Source of the DNA: Virgisporangium ochraceum
GTDB taxonomy: Bacteria; Actinomycetota; Actinomycetes; Mycobacteriales; Micromonosporaceae
Assembly (NCBI RefSeq): GCF_016863655.1
Contig: NZ_BOPH01000088.1
Span: forward strand, 62,001-126,000
DNA: 64,000 nt
Reading direction: 5' to 3'
Every line of letters starts with the position of its first letter. Positions within the stretch are counted from its first letter, which is position 1. The position numbers were made by a program, and so were the translations under genes. The notes beneath the pieces were generated by a model. That model was not told the origin of the DNA and made no database searches. It saw only the letters and a program-made list of their open reading frames with translations. Positions 42,206-50,804 of this stretch are shown here, piece after piece.

Positions 42206-42691
42206 GTGACCATGGGGTACGACACGGTGTTCGTCACGGCCGCACCGGTTCATGTCGGCATTCGAGGGATGCTCGATGATCTGCACCGTGAATGGCCGGA
42301 CATGGTCGTCGCGATCGGGGAGAGCGGGACGTTCACACGATGGGCGATGGCACGCGGGGTCGTGCCGACCGGTGCGGGGGAGGTTCTCGTCGCTCGCGAC
42401 GAGGGGATGGAGCAACGCTGGGACCGTGACGGGTGGATCCTCATGGAGCGCGATGAGGGCCCGTTCGCGGTGTTCTACCAACCGGCTCCCATCCCGTCGG
42501 TCGACATTCAGTTCAACGACGATCCCTACGGCCGCGGGTTCACTTTCGAGCCGTACGGCGCGACGATGCTCACGGCCGGCTTGTTCCTCGTCACGGTGGT
42601 CACGCCGGACAGGGACAGTCCGTTCACTCGCCAGGTCCTTCTCCGTCTCCAACGGGCCCTGACCAGCCAGGCGGACCCGGGCTGCCGATAG
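42206..42691 (+). CDS. Hypothetical protein
   Basis: 161 residues (GTG 42206 or ATG 42212, behind GGAGACAG). It begins MGYDTVFVTAAPVHVGIRGMLDDLHREWPDMVVAIGES and continues with strands VLVARDEGMEQRWDRDGWILMERDEGPFAVFYQP, ending in VTVVTPDRDSPFTRQVLLRLQRAL. An alpha/beta sandwich of cytoplasmic type. The size and fold outline resemble immunity-type proteins, but no family can be named. It converges on the gene at 42814 across a hairpin. Confidence 0.65.
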   Translation: MTMGYDTVFVTAAPVHVGIRGMLDDLHREWPDMVVAIGESGTFTRWAMARGVVPTGAGEVLVARDEGMEQRWDRDGWILMERDEGPFAVFYQPAPIPSVDIQFNDDPYGRGFTFEPYGATMLTAGLFLVTVVTPDRDSPFTRQVLLRLQRALTSQADPGCR

Positions 42692-42695
42692 CGGC

Positions 42696-42719
42696 GCCGA
42701 CGTCCGCGCCGGCGTCGGC
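42696..42719. terminator. Hairpin between convergent genes
   Basis: GCCGACG (42696-42702) pairs with CGTCGGC (42713-42719) around a 10-base GC-rich loop. It lies 5 bp after the stop of the plus-strand gene and 95 bp before the stop of the convergent one. No T-tract. A moderate terminator candidate. Confidence 0.45.
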
Positions 42720-42813
42720 TGGCCTGGGGAGTAGAGCGGAACTGCCGCGTCCGAAACCGACCATTCGGGGGCCGGCGACCGAAGAGACCGCGGACGGAAG
42801 GGCGCATGTGACG

Positions 42814-43359
42814 CTATTCGGCTGAGGCCCGGTCCGGCGGCTCGTACGTCGCGACCACCGCCGCCCAGCGGGTCGCCAGCGAGTGGGCCATTCGGGTCAC
42901 CGGCGAGGCCGGGTCTCCGGCGCCATAGCGGGCGTGCAGCCCGTTTCGTAGGAGGGTGAGTGTCTCGTCGTCGGCGATCACAGGTCGCAGGGTGGTCGGC
43001 GGGTCGTCAAGGACCAGGGCGAAGGTCGTGAAGAGGACGCGCCGCAGCGCCGACCGGTCGATGTCGACCTCACCGCGTTCCACCCGCCAGGCCCAGTCCC
43101 ATGATGCCTTGCGATCGTCTGACGGTCGGCCGTCGGCGGTGAAGTAGGAACCACATCGCCGGTAGTCCATGCGGTTGTCCACCGACTCCGTATCCGCAAA
43201 GACGAGCCGCATGACGCGACTCTCGTCCGGATCGCAGCCGACGTGGTTACTCATCACCTCCTGGAACATGTAGTCCACGCCGAGCAGGCCCGACAGGCCA
43301 TGGAGCCACCGCTGCACGTCGCAGTGGCCGACCGGCGGTGGCATGGCGACACGGTCCAC
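42814..43359 (-). CDS. Hypothetical protein
   Basis: 181 residues: CDVQRWLHGLSGLLGVDYMFQEVMSNHVGCDPDESRVMRLVFADTESVDNRMDYRRCG, then KASWDWAWRVERGEVDIDRSALRRVLFTTFALVLDD and a C-terminal helix region HSLATRWAAVVATYEPPDR. Mostly helical, with many Trp and Arg. No recognised motif. Its last codons reach 42814; the upstream gene (43401-43742) is in the same direction with a 41-bp gap, so the two may be co-transcribed. Confidence 0.65.
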   Translation of the reverse strand: MDRVAMPPPVGHCDVQRWLHGLSGLLGVDYMFQEVMSNHVGCDPDESRVMRLVFADTESVDNRMDYRRCGSYFTADGRPSDDRKASWDWAWRVERGEVDIDRSALRRVLFTTFALVLDDPPTTLRPVIADDETLTLLRNGLHARYGAGDPASPVTRMAHSLATRWAAVVATYEPPDRASAE

Positions 43360-43400
43360 CGCACCCGGTCAGCCAGGTCCAATCACCACACCCATACGGT

Positions 43401-43742
43401 CTACCGGTACTCCGCGACCACGTCGATCGTGCCCACGATGTTGTCGTTGAGCCGTTCGAGATCCTCGGCGGGTATCCAGTACTCCAGGATCGTCCGACCG
43501 CCGACCTGGTGAACCTCGTAGCGGTCCAGGAAGTCTCTGGTCACCTCGAAACGGGTCACGTAGCCCACCCCGGAATGCTTCACATTCCAGTCACGGGCGA
43601 TCATCGTCGCGTACTCCTCGTTCAGCACGGGGTAGAAGACAGGCTGCTCGGCAAGACGCGGCGGCCACCGCCGCCATCCGGAGGCCTCCACCAACGCCAG
43701 TTCCTCGGGCCCGATCGGTCGCCATAACGTCACCGTCTCCAC
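43401..43742 (-). CDS. Conserved hypothetical protein (crystallin J1/ADP-ribosylation-type annotation in relatives)
   Basis: 113 residues from GTG 43742: VETVTLWRPIGPEELALVEASGWRRWPPRLAEQPVFYPVLNEEYATMIARDWNVKHSG then VGYVTRFEVTRDFLDRYEVHQVGGRTILEYWIPAEDLERLNDNIVGTIDVVAEYR. This whole-length pattern is very common in Streptomyces and Actinoplanes and is a small stand-alone cytosolic protein of unknown function, sometimes labelled ADP-ribosylation related. The longer frame from 43991 is not supported by the family start (TLWRPxGPxELALVE). Confidence 0.75.
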   Translation of the reverse strand: METVTLWRPIGPEELALVEASGWRRWPPRLAEQPVFYPVLNEEYATMIARDWNVKHSGVGYVTRFEVTRDFLDRYEVHQVGGRTILEYWIPAEDLERLNDNIVGTIDVVAEYR

Positions 43743-43940
43743 CGCGACATGATCGCCCTTCTGCGCCAGTCCGGTGCCCCTGGCCGCCGGTCGAATGCGG
43801 GACCGCGGCGAGGTGGTCCTCGTGGGACAGTTCTGCGTCATCGACGTCCTTCTGCCGCACTCGCCCGCCGACCACCTACGCCGCCACACTCGCGCTCGCC
43901 CACTAACCTTCGAGGCGTGTGGATGCATCTGGAGGAGAGA

Positions 43941-44642
43941 ATGTCCTATCCCGGTAGCCCCGCCGGTCCTCAGCAGCCTCCATATCCCCACGGTGCCGGT
44001 GACGTCACCAACCCGCTTCCTCCCGGTCGCAATGGGCCGCCGGTTCAGCCCGCCCCACCGGTCTCCGGCCAGCCCTATGCCTCGCCCTTGACATCACCGT
44101 CCGGACACGGCCCTTATCCGGCCCCGTACAGCGGCGGAGGTGCCTACGGGTACGACTTCACCACGCCGGCGCCGAGTGCCGCATCGCCGGTCAGCAGCAT
44201 CAGCCCGACCGGCCAGGACGGGTCGGTCGGTGGCCGGCGACGCCGGACGGCGGTGCCGCTGCTCGCGTCGCTGCTCGGCGTGTTCGTGCTGGCGACGGCC
44301 GTCCTCGCCGTGTTGTACGCCGACAGGAACGGCGACTACAACGACCGGAGGAAGGTCGCCGAGCAGCGGCAGGAGCAGCTCGCCAGAACCTCCAGCGACC
44401 TCAAGAAGGCGCAGGAGGCCCTCGCCAGGGTTGAGAGCGATCTGGCAACAGCGAAGCGGGACCTCGCCACCTCGCAGGCACGCGCTGATGAACTCGGTCG
44501 TCAGAAGACGGTTCTGTGGAAATGCCTCCAGTTGCTGAACGAGTCTGCTCAAGCCGAACTCGCCGGCAATGCCGCACTGGCGCAGCAGAAGAGCGCCGAA
44601 GCCGTACCCATCTGCAGAGAGGCTCTCGCTATCCCCGGATAG
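43941..44642 (+). CDS. Pro-rich, one-helix membrane protein with external coiled coil
   Basis: 233 residues. GGAGGAGAGA precedes ATG 43941. The first 95 residues are disordered and rich in Pro, Gly and Ser (MSYPGSPAGPQQPPYPHGAG...). A basic RRRRT and a transmembrane helix (AVPLLASLLGVFVLATAVLAVLY, about 105-128) follow. The outside part has a coiled coil of about 70 residues (KVAEQRQEQLARTSSDLKKAQEALARVESDLATAKRDL) and a C-terminal CLQLLNES...ICREAL segment with two Cys. It converges on the Hsp70-like gene with a 13-bp gap; both are membrane proteins with large soluble ends, so they may be related in function. Confidence 0.85.
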   Translation: MSYPGSPAGPQQPPYPHGAGDVTNPLPPGRNGPPVQPAPPVSGQPYASPLTSPSGHGPYPAPYSGGGAYGYDFTTPAPSAASPVSSISPTGQDGSVGGRRRRTAVPLLASLLGVFVLATAVLAVLYADRNGDYNDRRKVAEQRQEQLARTSSDLKKAQEALARVESDLATAKRDLATSQARADELGRQKTVLWKCLQLLNESAQAELAGNAALAQQKSAEAVPICREALAIPG

Positions 44643-44655
44643 GGCCTACCTGCCG

Positions 44656-46504
44656 TCAGGTAGAGGGGCTACCCGACGGGACCGGCGGCGCGTCGGTGGA
44701 CGTCACCCGCTGCAATCGGCTGGAGTAGGAGTCTGCTGCGGTGATGATCAGGGTGTCGCCGCTGCAGACGTACTCAGTTGACACAGAGTCACCCTCGATC
44801 GTGACGACGTTGTAGAACTGGCCGTTGCGGTTGAGGGTGGAGGTTGCGTCGCTGCGGATGGTGTCGCTGAAGATCCGACCGTCCCGGATCTCGTAGTGGT
44901 CGGTCAGGGTTCCACGGAGGATGACGGTCCACTCGACGGATTTGTGCTTCGCCGTATTGGGCTTGGTGGCGCTGTAGTTGTACGTGACCGTCTTGTCGGC
45001 ACGGAAATCGACAACGGTACCGCCTGGCCCGACAAACACGAGGACGTCCCCGTTCTCGACCTCTACCTGCTGTTCGGACGATACCGAGCGCCAGGGCCCC
45101 AGCAGACAGGGGTCGACGCCCGGTGGATAGCTCGCCGACGGGCTGACCATACCGGCGATCGATGTCGCCGTGTCGGAACCGCGTTCACCGTCTCGGTCGG
45201 CTTCCCGGGAGTTGAAGATCGCAAAGACCGTCGCGGAGGCCACGAACAGAATGAGGAGTGCGGCGGCGGCCAACCATCCGGTGCGGGCTCGCGCCGAGCG
45301 GCCGGTGGCGGCCGCCTGCGGAACCGCGATCGGCGTGGCGGGGCCCGGCCACGTCGGAACACCCGGCGGTTGTCCGGCCCCGGCCCCGACGAGAGTGCTT
45401 CCGAGGGTGGCCTGGTGCGGCGGCGCGCTGACCATGCTCGGCGGCTCGCGTCTGCTGTCGTACAGGGCGCCCTCGGCGACAACCAGTTCCGGCTGCGCGG
45501 CGATGGTCGGCACCAGTCCGAACGCGCGATGCAGGACGGTGGACACCATCGGCAGCCGGGCACCGCCACCGGTGGTGAAGATCGCGGCAAGGTGATCCGC
45601 GCCGATGCCGGCCTCGGCGAGGACCTCCCGGGCCGTGGCGACGGTCCGGTCGAGCACCGGGACGGCCAACTGGTCCATAACCTCCCGGCCAAGGGGCACC
45701 TCCACGTCGAACCCGGGCACGTGGATCAGCGTCGCGGTACTGCGCGAGAGCATCTCTCCTTACCCCGACGCACCCCGTCCCACAACTGCACCCTGGCTCG
45801 CCGGTCCCCTGCGGTTGTCGGCCGCTCCAGCCGGCTCCATTGCTCGGCACCCACCATGCCTGCCCGCAGGTGGGCGACGATTGCGGCGTCGATGTCAAGG
45901 CCACCGGCATCGGAACGGCCGCGGCTGGCAAGGACCTCGAAGCCGTCGTCGGTGCGCCGTACCACCGAGGCGTCGAACGTTCCGGCGCCGAGATCGTAGA
46001 CGAGAGCGGCCGCACCCGGGGCGATGCGGTGACCCGCGACAGTGGTGAAGTAGTTCGCCGCCGCGACCGGTTCGCTGACAAACGACCGCGCTGAGCCGCC
46101 GCCGACCGCAGGACAGCCTGCCGCTGCTCGCTCCACACTGCGGGATAGGTCAAGGTGAGCGAGTCCGGTGGTCCCGCACCCACCTGGTCCGCCTCGGCCA
46201 GCACGCATGCGAGCACCGCGGCGAAGACCCGGTCGATCCGGTACTCGTGGACCCCGAGCAGCATCGTGCCGTCATCGACGCACCGCTTGGGATGCGGCTC
46301 GAACGCTCCCGGCTCGGCCAGGCCAAGGTGGAGCGCGTCCCGCCCGACAAGCAGATGCCCGGACGCCTGTGCGCACACGGCTGACGGCAACAACGGCGAG
46401 CCGTCGAACAGCAGCGGCCGCGGCTGCCCTCCATCGAGGCTGATCATCGCGACGGTGTTGGAGGTGCCGAAGTCGATACTCAGCCGCACAGCCCGCCGCT
46501 CCAT
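44656..46504 (-). pseudogene. Hsp70-like ATPase fused to a membrane helix and lipocalin-like domain, two frameshifts
   Basis: Frame A (46504 to about 46105): LSIDFGTSNTVAMISLDGG, the phosphate-1 motif of Hsp70, up to SLTLTYPAVWSEQRQAVLRSAA. Frame B (about 46105 to 45760): SFVSEPVAAANYFTTVAG, ALVYDLGAGTFDASVV (phosphate-2 motif), GGLDIDAAIVAHL, RRARVQLWDGVRRGKE. Frame C (45753 to 44656): MLSRSTATLIHVPGFDVEV, IFTTGGGARLPMV (adenosine motif), a helix WLAAAALLILFVASATVFAIF and an outer domain CLLGPWRSVSSEQQ... FRADKTVTYNY of lipocalin-like pattern. The second break is a GAGAG repeat (one GA too many), the first a deletion. Joined, it would be about 610 residues. Read as a recent pseudogene, unless the bases are sequencing errors. 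Confidence 0.75.
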
Positions 46505-46843
46505 CGACCCAGATTAACCCCCCTCGCCCAGCCCGCCCCGAGGCGCAGGAGCCGCGCGACGTCGACGGTTCGGGTCGTCCGGCCGTGCGCCGGCGGCGGG
46601 CTGGCGAACGACGCGAATTTCCGCAGAGTTGCCTGGCAACTTCCGGGTGTTGTCGTGAAGCCTTGCGACGGTCGCAGTGCTTCGACGCCGAGGAGGGGCA
46701 TATCCGTCAGAAGAGCCGTGGTCTCGGGGCTCGAGATCGCATGGCGGAAACCGTGGCGCTGGGCGGAGCGCCTCCTTGCCGTGAGCGATGGCGATCTCGC
46801 CTGACGGCATTTCACTCAGTTCGTTGAAGATCGACGGGGAACG
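46505..46843. other. 340-bp spacer, nothing recognised
   Basis: Divergent promoter region between the Hsp70-like gene and the lipoprotein gene. Two minus-strand frames are open through it but show no pattern and would overlap the Hsp70 promoter. TCGTTGAAGATCGACGGGGA lies directly before the lipoprotein start (GACGGGGA as ribosome site). Confidence 0.5.
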
Positions 46844-47329
46844 ATGCAAATTCGTATTGTCATGGTCGTGGTTGTTGCTCTCGGCGCGTTCGTCGCCGCC
46901 TGCGGTGAAGATGACGGTGGTAGTCCCAGGACCGCCGCCACTCCGCAGGACGCGCTGACCCGCCTGACCGGCTACATCGCCGACGACAAGGGCAAGGAAG
47001 CGTGCGCGTTGATGATCACCGCGGTCCGCGAGAAGTTCGGACCGGAGAACGACGTCAAGGACTGCGAAACGGCCGTCAGCAGTCTGTCCAGCCAGGTGAC
47101 CGACAAAAAGGCGTATCGCGAGATGGTTCCGTCCGGCCTCGAGGTCGACGGTGACACCGCCGAGGTCAGCGGGTACTGCGGCGATGGCTGGACCAACGCC
47201 GACGGCAGCCGGAGCAAACTCAAGTTCGACCCGAACGACCTGGGTACTCTGACGCTACGCAAGGACGACGGTGGCTGGGTAATCTCCGACTACACCGGTC
47301 AGAAGCATTACTCCAGCTGCGGTGGCTGA
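46844..47329 (+). CDS. Lipoprotein with NTF2-like outer domain
   Basis: 161 residues. The signal peptide MQIRIVMVVVVALGAFVAACGEDDGG ends in a lipobox VAAC with the lipidated Cys at 20. The outer part starts TPQDALTRLTGYIADDKGKEACALMITAVREKFG and continues with strands (LEVDGDTAEVSGYCGDGWTNADGS, LTLRKDDGGWVISDY), with four more Cys likely in two disulfides. This layout (a helix with KxACxLM then CxxAV, then a small beta sheet ending in GGWVISDYT) is common among actinobacterial NTF2-like lipoproteins. Surface-anchored; function unknown. Confidence 0.85.
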   Translation: MQIRIVMVVVVALGAFVAACGEDDGGSPRTAATPQDALTRLTGYIADDKGKEACALMITAVREKFGPENDVKDCETAVSSLSSQVTDKKAYREMVPSGLEVDGDTAEVSGYCGDGWTNADGSRSKLKFDPNDLGTLTLRKDDGGWVISDYTGQKHYSSCGG

Positions 47330-47489
47330 CGGCGTCGAGCGCAGGGGTCACGCTTGGGTTCGGGCGCGCGGAACGGTGCGAGTTGCAGTCCCTCAGCGCG
47401 TCCACTGCGCCATCGTCCGTCACGCCAGGTGGCGGGGACCCCCTCGACGCGAGTCTGCCGAGTTCACCGCACTCGACGACGGTGCGGGC

Positions 47490-47969
47490 TCATAGCACCG
47501 CACCGACCACCGTTCGGCCCTGACGTGCCGCGGCAAGGTAGAACCTGTAGATCTTGTAGACCTCGGCCCCGTAGAAAAACGCCGATTCGTCGTCATCGAA
47601 CGCGGAGGGCTCCGCTGGCAGCGCGGCCGATTCAGCTCTCACCCCCTGTGCTATCTCGGCTACCCGGTGCGGCGTCGCCGCCCATACCGGACCGTATCCG
47701 AGCGTGACGCCCAAGTCGTCGGCGCCAGAACCGTTGACCGCCTTCGACAGCCACGTATCCTGGGCCACGAATTCGACCGGCTGCGCGAATGTCGACGCCA
47801 GTCGCCCAAGATGTATCCAGTTGCCATCGATGGTGTCGGTCTTCTTCTTGAAGTCGCTCCGCGGTAGCGCGCCGTCCCCATAGAAGAGATCGCGGACCAA
47901 CTCAGGACGCGCCCGAACCTCCACCGCAAACCCGGGTGTGATCTTGGCGAGGTGGTACACCATCGACAT
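47490..47969 (-). CDS. DUF1877 family protein (copy 2)
   Basis: 159 residues from ATG 47969 (MSMVYHLAKITPGFAVEVRARPELVRDLFYG). DTIDGNWIHLGRLASTFAQPVEF corresponds to the KxWHxLxxLL segment of DUF1877, GVTLGYGPVWAATPHRVAEIAQGV to the GYGxxxxLxxxxVxxIAxxL segment, and FYGAEVYKIYRFYLAAARQGRTVVGAVL is the usual ending. The frame stays open to 48437, but that extension overlaps the 48160-48453 gene and is not family-like. It lies downstream of a secreted protein/beta-barrel pair and could be its immunity factor; this is speculation. Confidence 0.75.
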   Translation of the reverse strand: MSMVYHLAKITPGFAVEVRARPELVRDLFYGDGALPRSDFKKKTDTIDGNWIHLGRLASTFAQPVEFVAQDTWLSKAVNGSGADDLGVTLGYGPVWAATPHRVAEIAQGVRAESAALPAEPSAFDDDESAFFYGAEVYKIYRFYLAAARQGRTVVGAVL

Positions 47970-48159
47970 GCCGCGGAGCGTATCGCCAGCGAACAAGATC
48001 GATGGAGCCTCTTCGAAGCACTCGATCCCAGAAGCTGCACCCATCCGCCGCGTAGTGGGCGGCGGTACCGCGGGGTCCCGGGCCCACGGTAAGGGCACGC
48101 GTGCAGGCCTGGCGGGAGATGCCCGGGCCGCGCTGCGAACAGCCACGACGAGAAGGGTC

Positions 48160-48453
48160 TCAGTCGACGGCCACGCTGAGAACCGTGCCGGAGCCGACCC
48201 GGGCGCCGTACCAGATGTCGAAGGCGTCGCCCTCGCGCACCGCGGCCGCCGGCACCGCCAGCGCGATGACGTACTCGCCGGCCGCGCCGGGCACGAGCGG
48301 ACCGCCCCCGCCGCCGTGCGGTAGGGCGCGGATCTCGCCGCCGAACGTGGTGCCGCCGAACCTGTAGAGGAAAGACTGCGCGGGCAGCGGCAGCCTGAAC
48401 TCAGGCCGCCCCGGCTCGGCCGCGTTGAGGACGACACGGGCCCGGAAGCGCAT
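48160..48453 (-). CDS. Small EF-Tu-like beta-barrel protein
   Basis: 97 residues: MRFRARVVLNAAEPGRPEFRLPLPAQSFLYRFGGTTFGGEIRALPHGG, PLVPGAAGEYVIALAVPAAAV, FDIWYGARVGSGTVLSV. The order of strands with a final GxxVGxGTVL is the pattern of the second/third beta-barrel of EF-Tu found in many stand-alone actinobacterial proteins. Its ATG comes 3 bp after the stop of the secreted protein, so the pair is translationally coupled. A binding partner or immunity role for the secreted protein is possible. Confidence 0.65.
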   Translation of the reverse strand: MRFRARVVLNAAEPGRPEFRLPLPAQSFLYRFGGTTFGGEIRALPHGGGGGPLVPGAAGEYVIALAVPAAAVREGDAFDIWYGARVGSGTVLSVAVD

Positions 48454-48456
48454 ACG

Positions 48457-49338
48457 TCACCATATCCGGACCCGGCCGATGAGGGCGACGAGCCGCTCGG
48501 AGAGGAAGAAGGCGCGTCCTTCGCCCGCGATGGTCACCGCCTCGGCCTCGGCCAGGCGTCCCTCGACGATGCTGGCGGAGGTGACCGTGTACGGCCCGCC
48601 GATCCCGGCGTCGGTGTACATCCGCGCGAGTGCCTCGGCCTGCTCGCGGGTCGGGTAGAAGTACTTGCCGATGTTGCCGGGCCCGAGGCGGTAGGTGTAC
48701 CGGTTGGACTTGATGTCGGTCAGCTCCACCGGCTGCACGACGCGCCACAGCGTCACGATCGCGACCGAGGCCGGATCCGGCAGGTCGGGGCCGGGCAGGT
48801 CCGCCGGGGCGACGAGCGTGAGGAAGTCGTTGCGGGCGCCCTGCCGGGTTCCGTAGGAGACGTAGAAGACGATGCTGGTGTCGTTGGCGCGCTTCCCGGC
48901 ACAGGTGATCGGAATGGTGAGCGTCGCCGACGGTACGAGCGTCGGAGGCGCGAGGTACGTCGGGTCGACGGCGAGTTGGGGATCGCCGCGCAGTGTCGCC
49001 GCCGTCTTCGCCGTCGTTACCCGCACGAGCCGGGAATCCGCGTCGTAGCAGCGCACCTCCCACCAGTACGACACGGTGATGTCGTTGATGCCCTGCGGCG
49101 CCACGAATCCGGCGGCCTGCACGGTGGCGCCGGCCGCGGCGAAGTAGGCGCTCGGTTCGCCGTCGCGGGCCGCGGTGCGCAGCACCGTCGTCCCGTGGAT
49201 GCCCCACAGCGCGGTGTTGGTCAGCAGAAAACCGTCGGGCGGAACCGCCGCCGCCGGCCGGGCCGGCTGCAGCAGCCCGGCGAAGACGAGCAGTGAGCAC
49301 AGCACGGTGATGAGCCGGCGACGGCGGGCAGCGGCCAC
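48457..49338 (-). CDS. Secreted protein with toxin-like C-terminal domain
   Basis: 293 residues from GTG 49338 (GGGGGAAATC before it). Residues 1-30 are a signal peptide (RRRRLITVLCSLLVFAGLLQPARPAAA). The middle has strand-rich sequence with two Cys (YWWEVRCYDADSRLV, LTIPITCAGKRANDT). The last 85 residues (TDIKSNRYTYRLGPGNIGKYFYPTREQAEALARMYTDAGIGGPYTVTSASIVEGRLAEAEAV, then GEGRAFFLSERLV) resemble the short C-terminal domains of polymorphic toxins in which Y(F/Y)xTxEQAExxARM precedes (G/P)xTVTSA and a last strand with E-x-x-A-x-x-I-x-x-E-G-x-A-x-F. Assignment to a toxin class is not possible here. Confidence 0.65.
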   Translation of the reverse strand: MAAARRRRLITVLCSLLVFAGLLQPARPAAAVPPDGFLLTNTALWGIHGTTVLRTAARDGEPSAYFAAAGATVQAAGFVAPQGINDITVSYWWEVRCYDADSRLVRVTTAKTAATLRGDPQLAVDPTYLAPPTLVPSATLTIPITCAGKRANDTSIVFYVSYGTRQGARNDFLTLVAPADLPGPDLPDPASVAIVTLWRVVQPVELTDIKSNRYTYRLGPGNIGKYFYPTREQAEALARMYTDAGIGGPYTVTSASIVEGRLAEAEAVTIAGEGRAFFLSERLVALIGRVRIW

Positions 49339-49498
49339 GATTTCCCCCGGATATCGACGTTGGCAACCGATTCCGCGACGGTACGGCGCCCGGCCGGCGG
49401 GAGTCATGGTGCGGTGGGTGGAAGCTCCGTCTCCAACCCAGGGTTGATGACGGCGATGGTGTCCGGCGGCACGCTCGGCGCAGGAACCCGCCGCGGCG

Positions 49499-49936
49499 TC
49501 ACGTGACGAGCACCGGTGCCGACGGCCCCTGCCGCCAGTCGTACGCGCCGAGCGTCGGCGCCCAGAAGTACGGGCGGCCGTAGGCCTTCTTCGTTCCCGG
49601 GGGAGTGCTGAGGAACGGCATCACCGAGCACGATCGCGACGCGCCGGGTGCCAGCCATTCCTTGGGGTAGCAGGTGTTGAAGCCACCCAGGTCGGTGAAG
49701 ACCTCGAGCTTGCTGATGTAGTGGCTGGTGCTGGCCGACTGGTTCACGATCCAGACGGTGCCCTCCATCCAGTCGGCGCCGCCGACGGCACAGGTCGCGT
49801 ACCGCAGGCCCGGGTTGGTCGGGCCGACCGTGTACCAGATGCAGTTGGCGCTCGTGACGGCGTGCGCCGGCGCGGCGGGTAGGAGGACGGAGGCCAGGAT
49901 CGCCGCCAGGGCGAGGAGTGAGCTACGAAGTCGCAT
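49499..49936 (-). CDS. Small secreted protein
   Basis: 145 residues from ATG 49936. Signal peptide MRLRSSLLALAAILASVLLPAAPAHA (cleavage after AHA). The mature 119 residues have four Cys (ANCIWY, YATCAVGG, FNTCYPKEW, SRSCSVMPF), probably two disulfides, and strands GTVWIVNQSASTSHYISKLEVFTDLGGF. No catalytic motif is visible. A different, shorter frame (49404-49658) is a shadow. Function unknown; it lies between the secreted protein gene and a membrane protein gene, all in the same direction. Confidence 0.75.
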   Translation of the reverse strand: MRLRSSLLALAAILASVLLPAAPAHAVTSANCIWYTVGPTNPGLRYATCAVGGADWMEGTVWIVNQSASTSHYISKLEVFTDLGGFNTCYPKEWLAPGASRSCSVMPFLSTPPGTKKAYGRPYFWAPTLGAYDWRQGPSAPVLVT

Positions 49937-50067
49937 GCCGGAAGTCAACACATCGCGGGGTGCAGCGAGACCTGAGCGTCATCTTGCCGACACTCTCCGT
50001 GACTGGTGTTGATCTGGTGGCGCCACCCGCCTGCCGGGCGTCGCCAACCAACCGTCGCAATGGCCAA

Positions 50068-50697
50068 CTAAGCCTGGTAGTCCCGCACGCGTTCGACAAC
50101 GGGGGTGCGGTCATCGGCCGGCAGTTCCTCCCGGTGCGCGCGGCGCCGCCGCGTGACGCGGACGGCTAGGACGACGCCGCCGACCACGCCCAGGACCGCC
50201 GGGATCGCGCCCAGTACGATGCCGCCGCCCAGGATGCGGAGCAGGTGCCCGTTGTCGGGCACCTGGGCGATCGCCAGCGTGACCCCGGCCGGACCGGTGC
50301 ACCTCAGGCTGCCCGTGCCGGTGCGGTCGGACACGATCTCGGAGTGGGCCGCCCAGGACCGTTGGCCGCTGAAGAAGGTAAAGGTGTAGTCCACCCCGAA
50401 GACATCGACCTCCGCCCCGGCGACCTCGCCGGTGCAGAACAGGTCGACGGGGTCGGTGGGGCTGGTGTAGAGCACGACCGGTTCGCCGGCCCGCAGGTCG
50501 AGCGGGATCGCCTCGCCGGCCAGGTGACGGCTGCCAGGGTCGGGGAACTCGTCGATCCACACCCGCGCCCGCGCGGCGAAGAGCAGCATGCCGACGAGCA
50601 CTCCCAGCACCGCGACCGCCGCGGCGAGCGCGTACCAGCGGCGCCACGGGCGCAGGTCGGCGCCGGCCGGAGCCGGAGAGGACGTCATGGCCGACAT
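50068..50697 (-). CDS. Two-helix membrane protein of unknown function
   Basis: 209 residues from ATG 50697 (or 50688). A first transmembrane helix at about 22-44 (WYALAAAVAVLGVLVGMLLFA), then an outer domain of about 110 residues (RVWIDEFPDPGSRHLAGEAIPLDLRAGEPVVLYTSPTDPVDLFCTGEV ... SLRCTGPAGVTLAIA) with two Cys and a second helix (ILGGGIVLGAIPAVLGVVGGVVLAV) followed by a basic tail RRRRAHREE. A typical surface-exposed actinobacterial protein in which the outer domain sits between two helices. No function known. Downstream of the mini-protein operon by 108 bp. Confidence 0.8.
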   Translation of the reverse strand: MSAMTSSPAPAGADLRPWRRWYALAAAVAVLGVLVGMLLFAARARVWIDEFPDPGSRHLAGEAIPLDLRAGEPVVLYTSPTDPVDLFCTGEVAGAEVDVFGVDYTFTFFSGQRSWAAHSEIVSDRTGTGSLRCTGPAGVTLAIAQVPDNGHLLRILGGGIVLGAIPAVLGVVGGVVLAVRVTRRRRAHREELPADDRTPVVERVRDYQA

Positions 50698-50804
50698 CGT
50701 GCCGCAGCGCCCGCCCGCGCGCTGACCCATTTCCGCCGACCTCCGCCAGGAAAGTCCCGTCGACGACCCGTGGGCCCCGGGCCGGAGCCCACGGGAAGGA
50801 CTGC

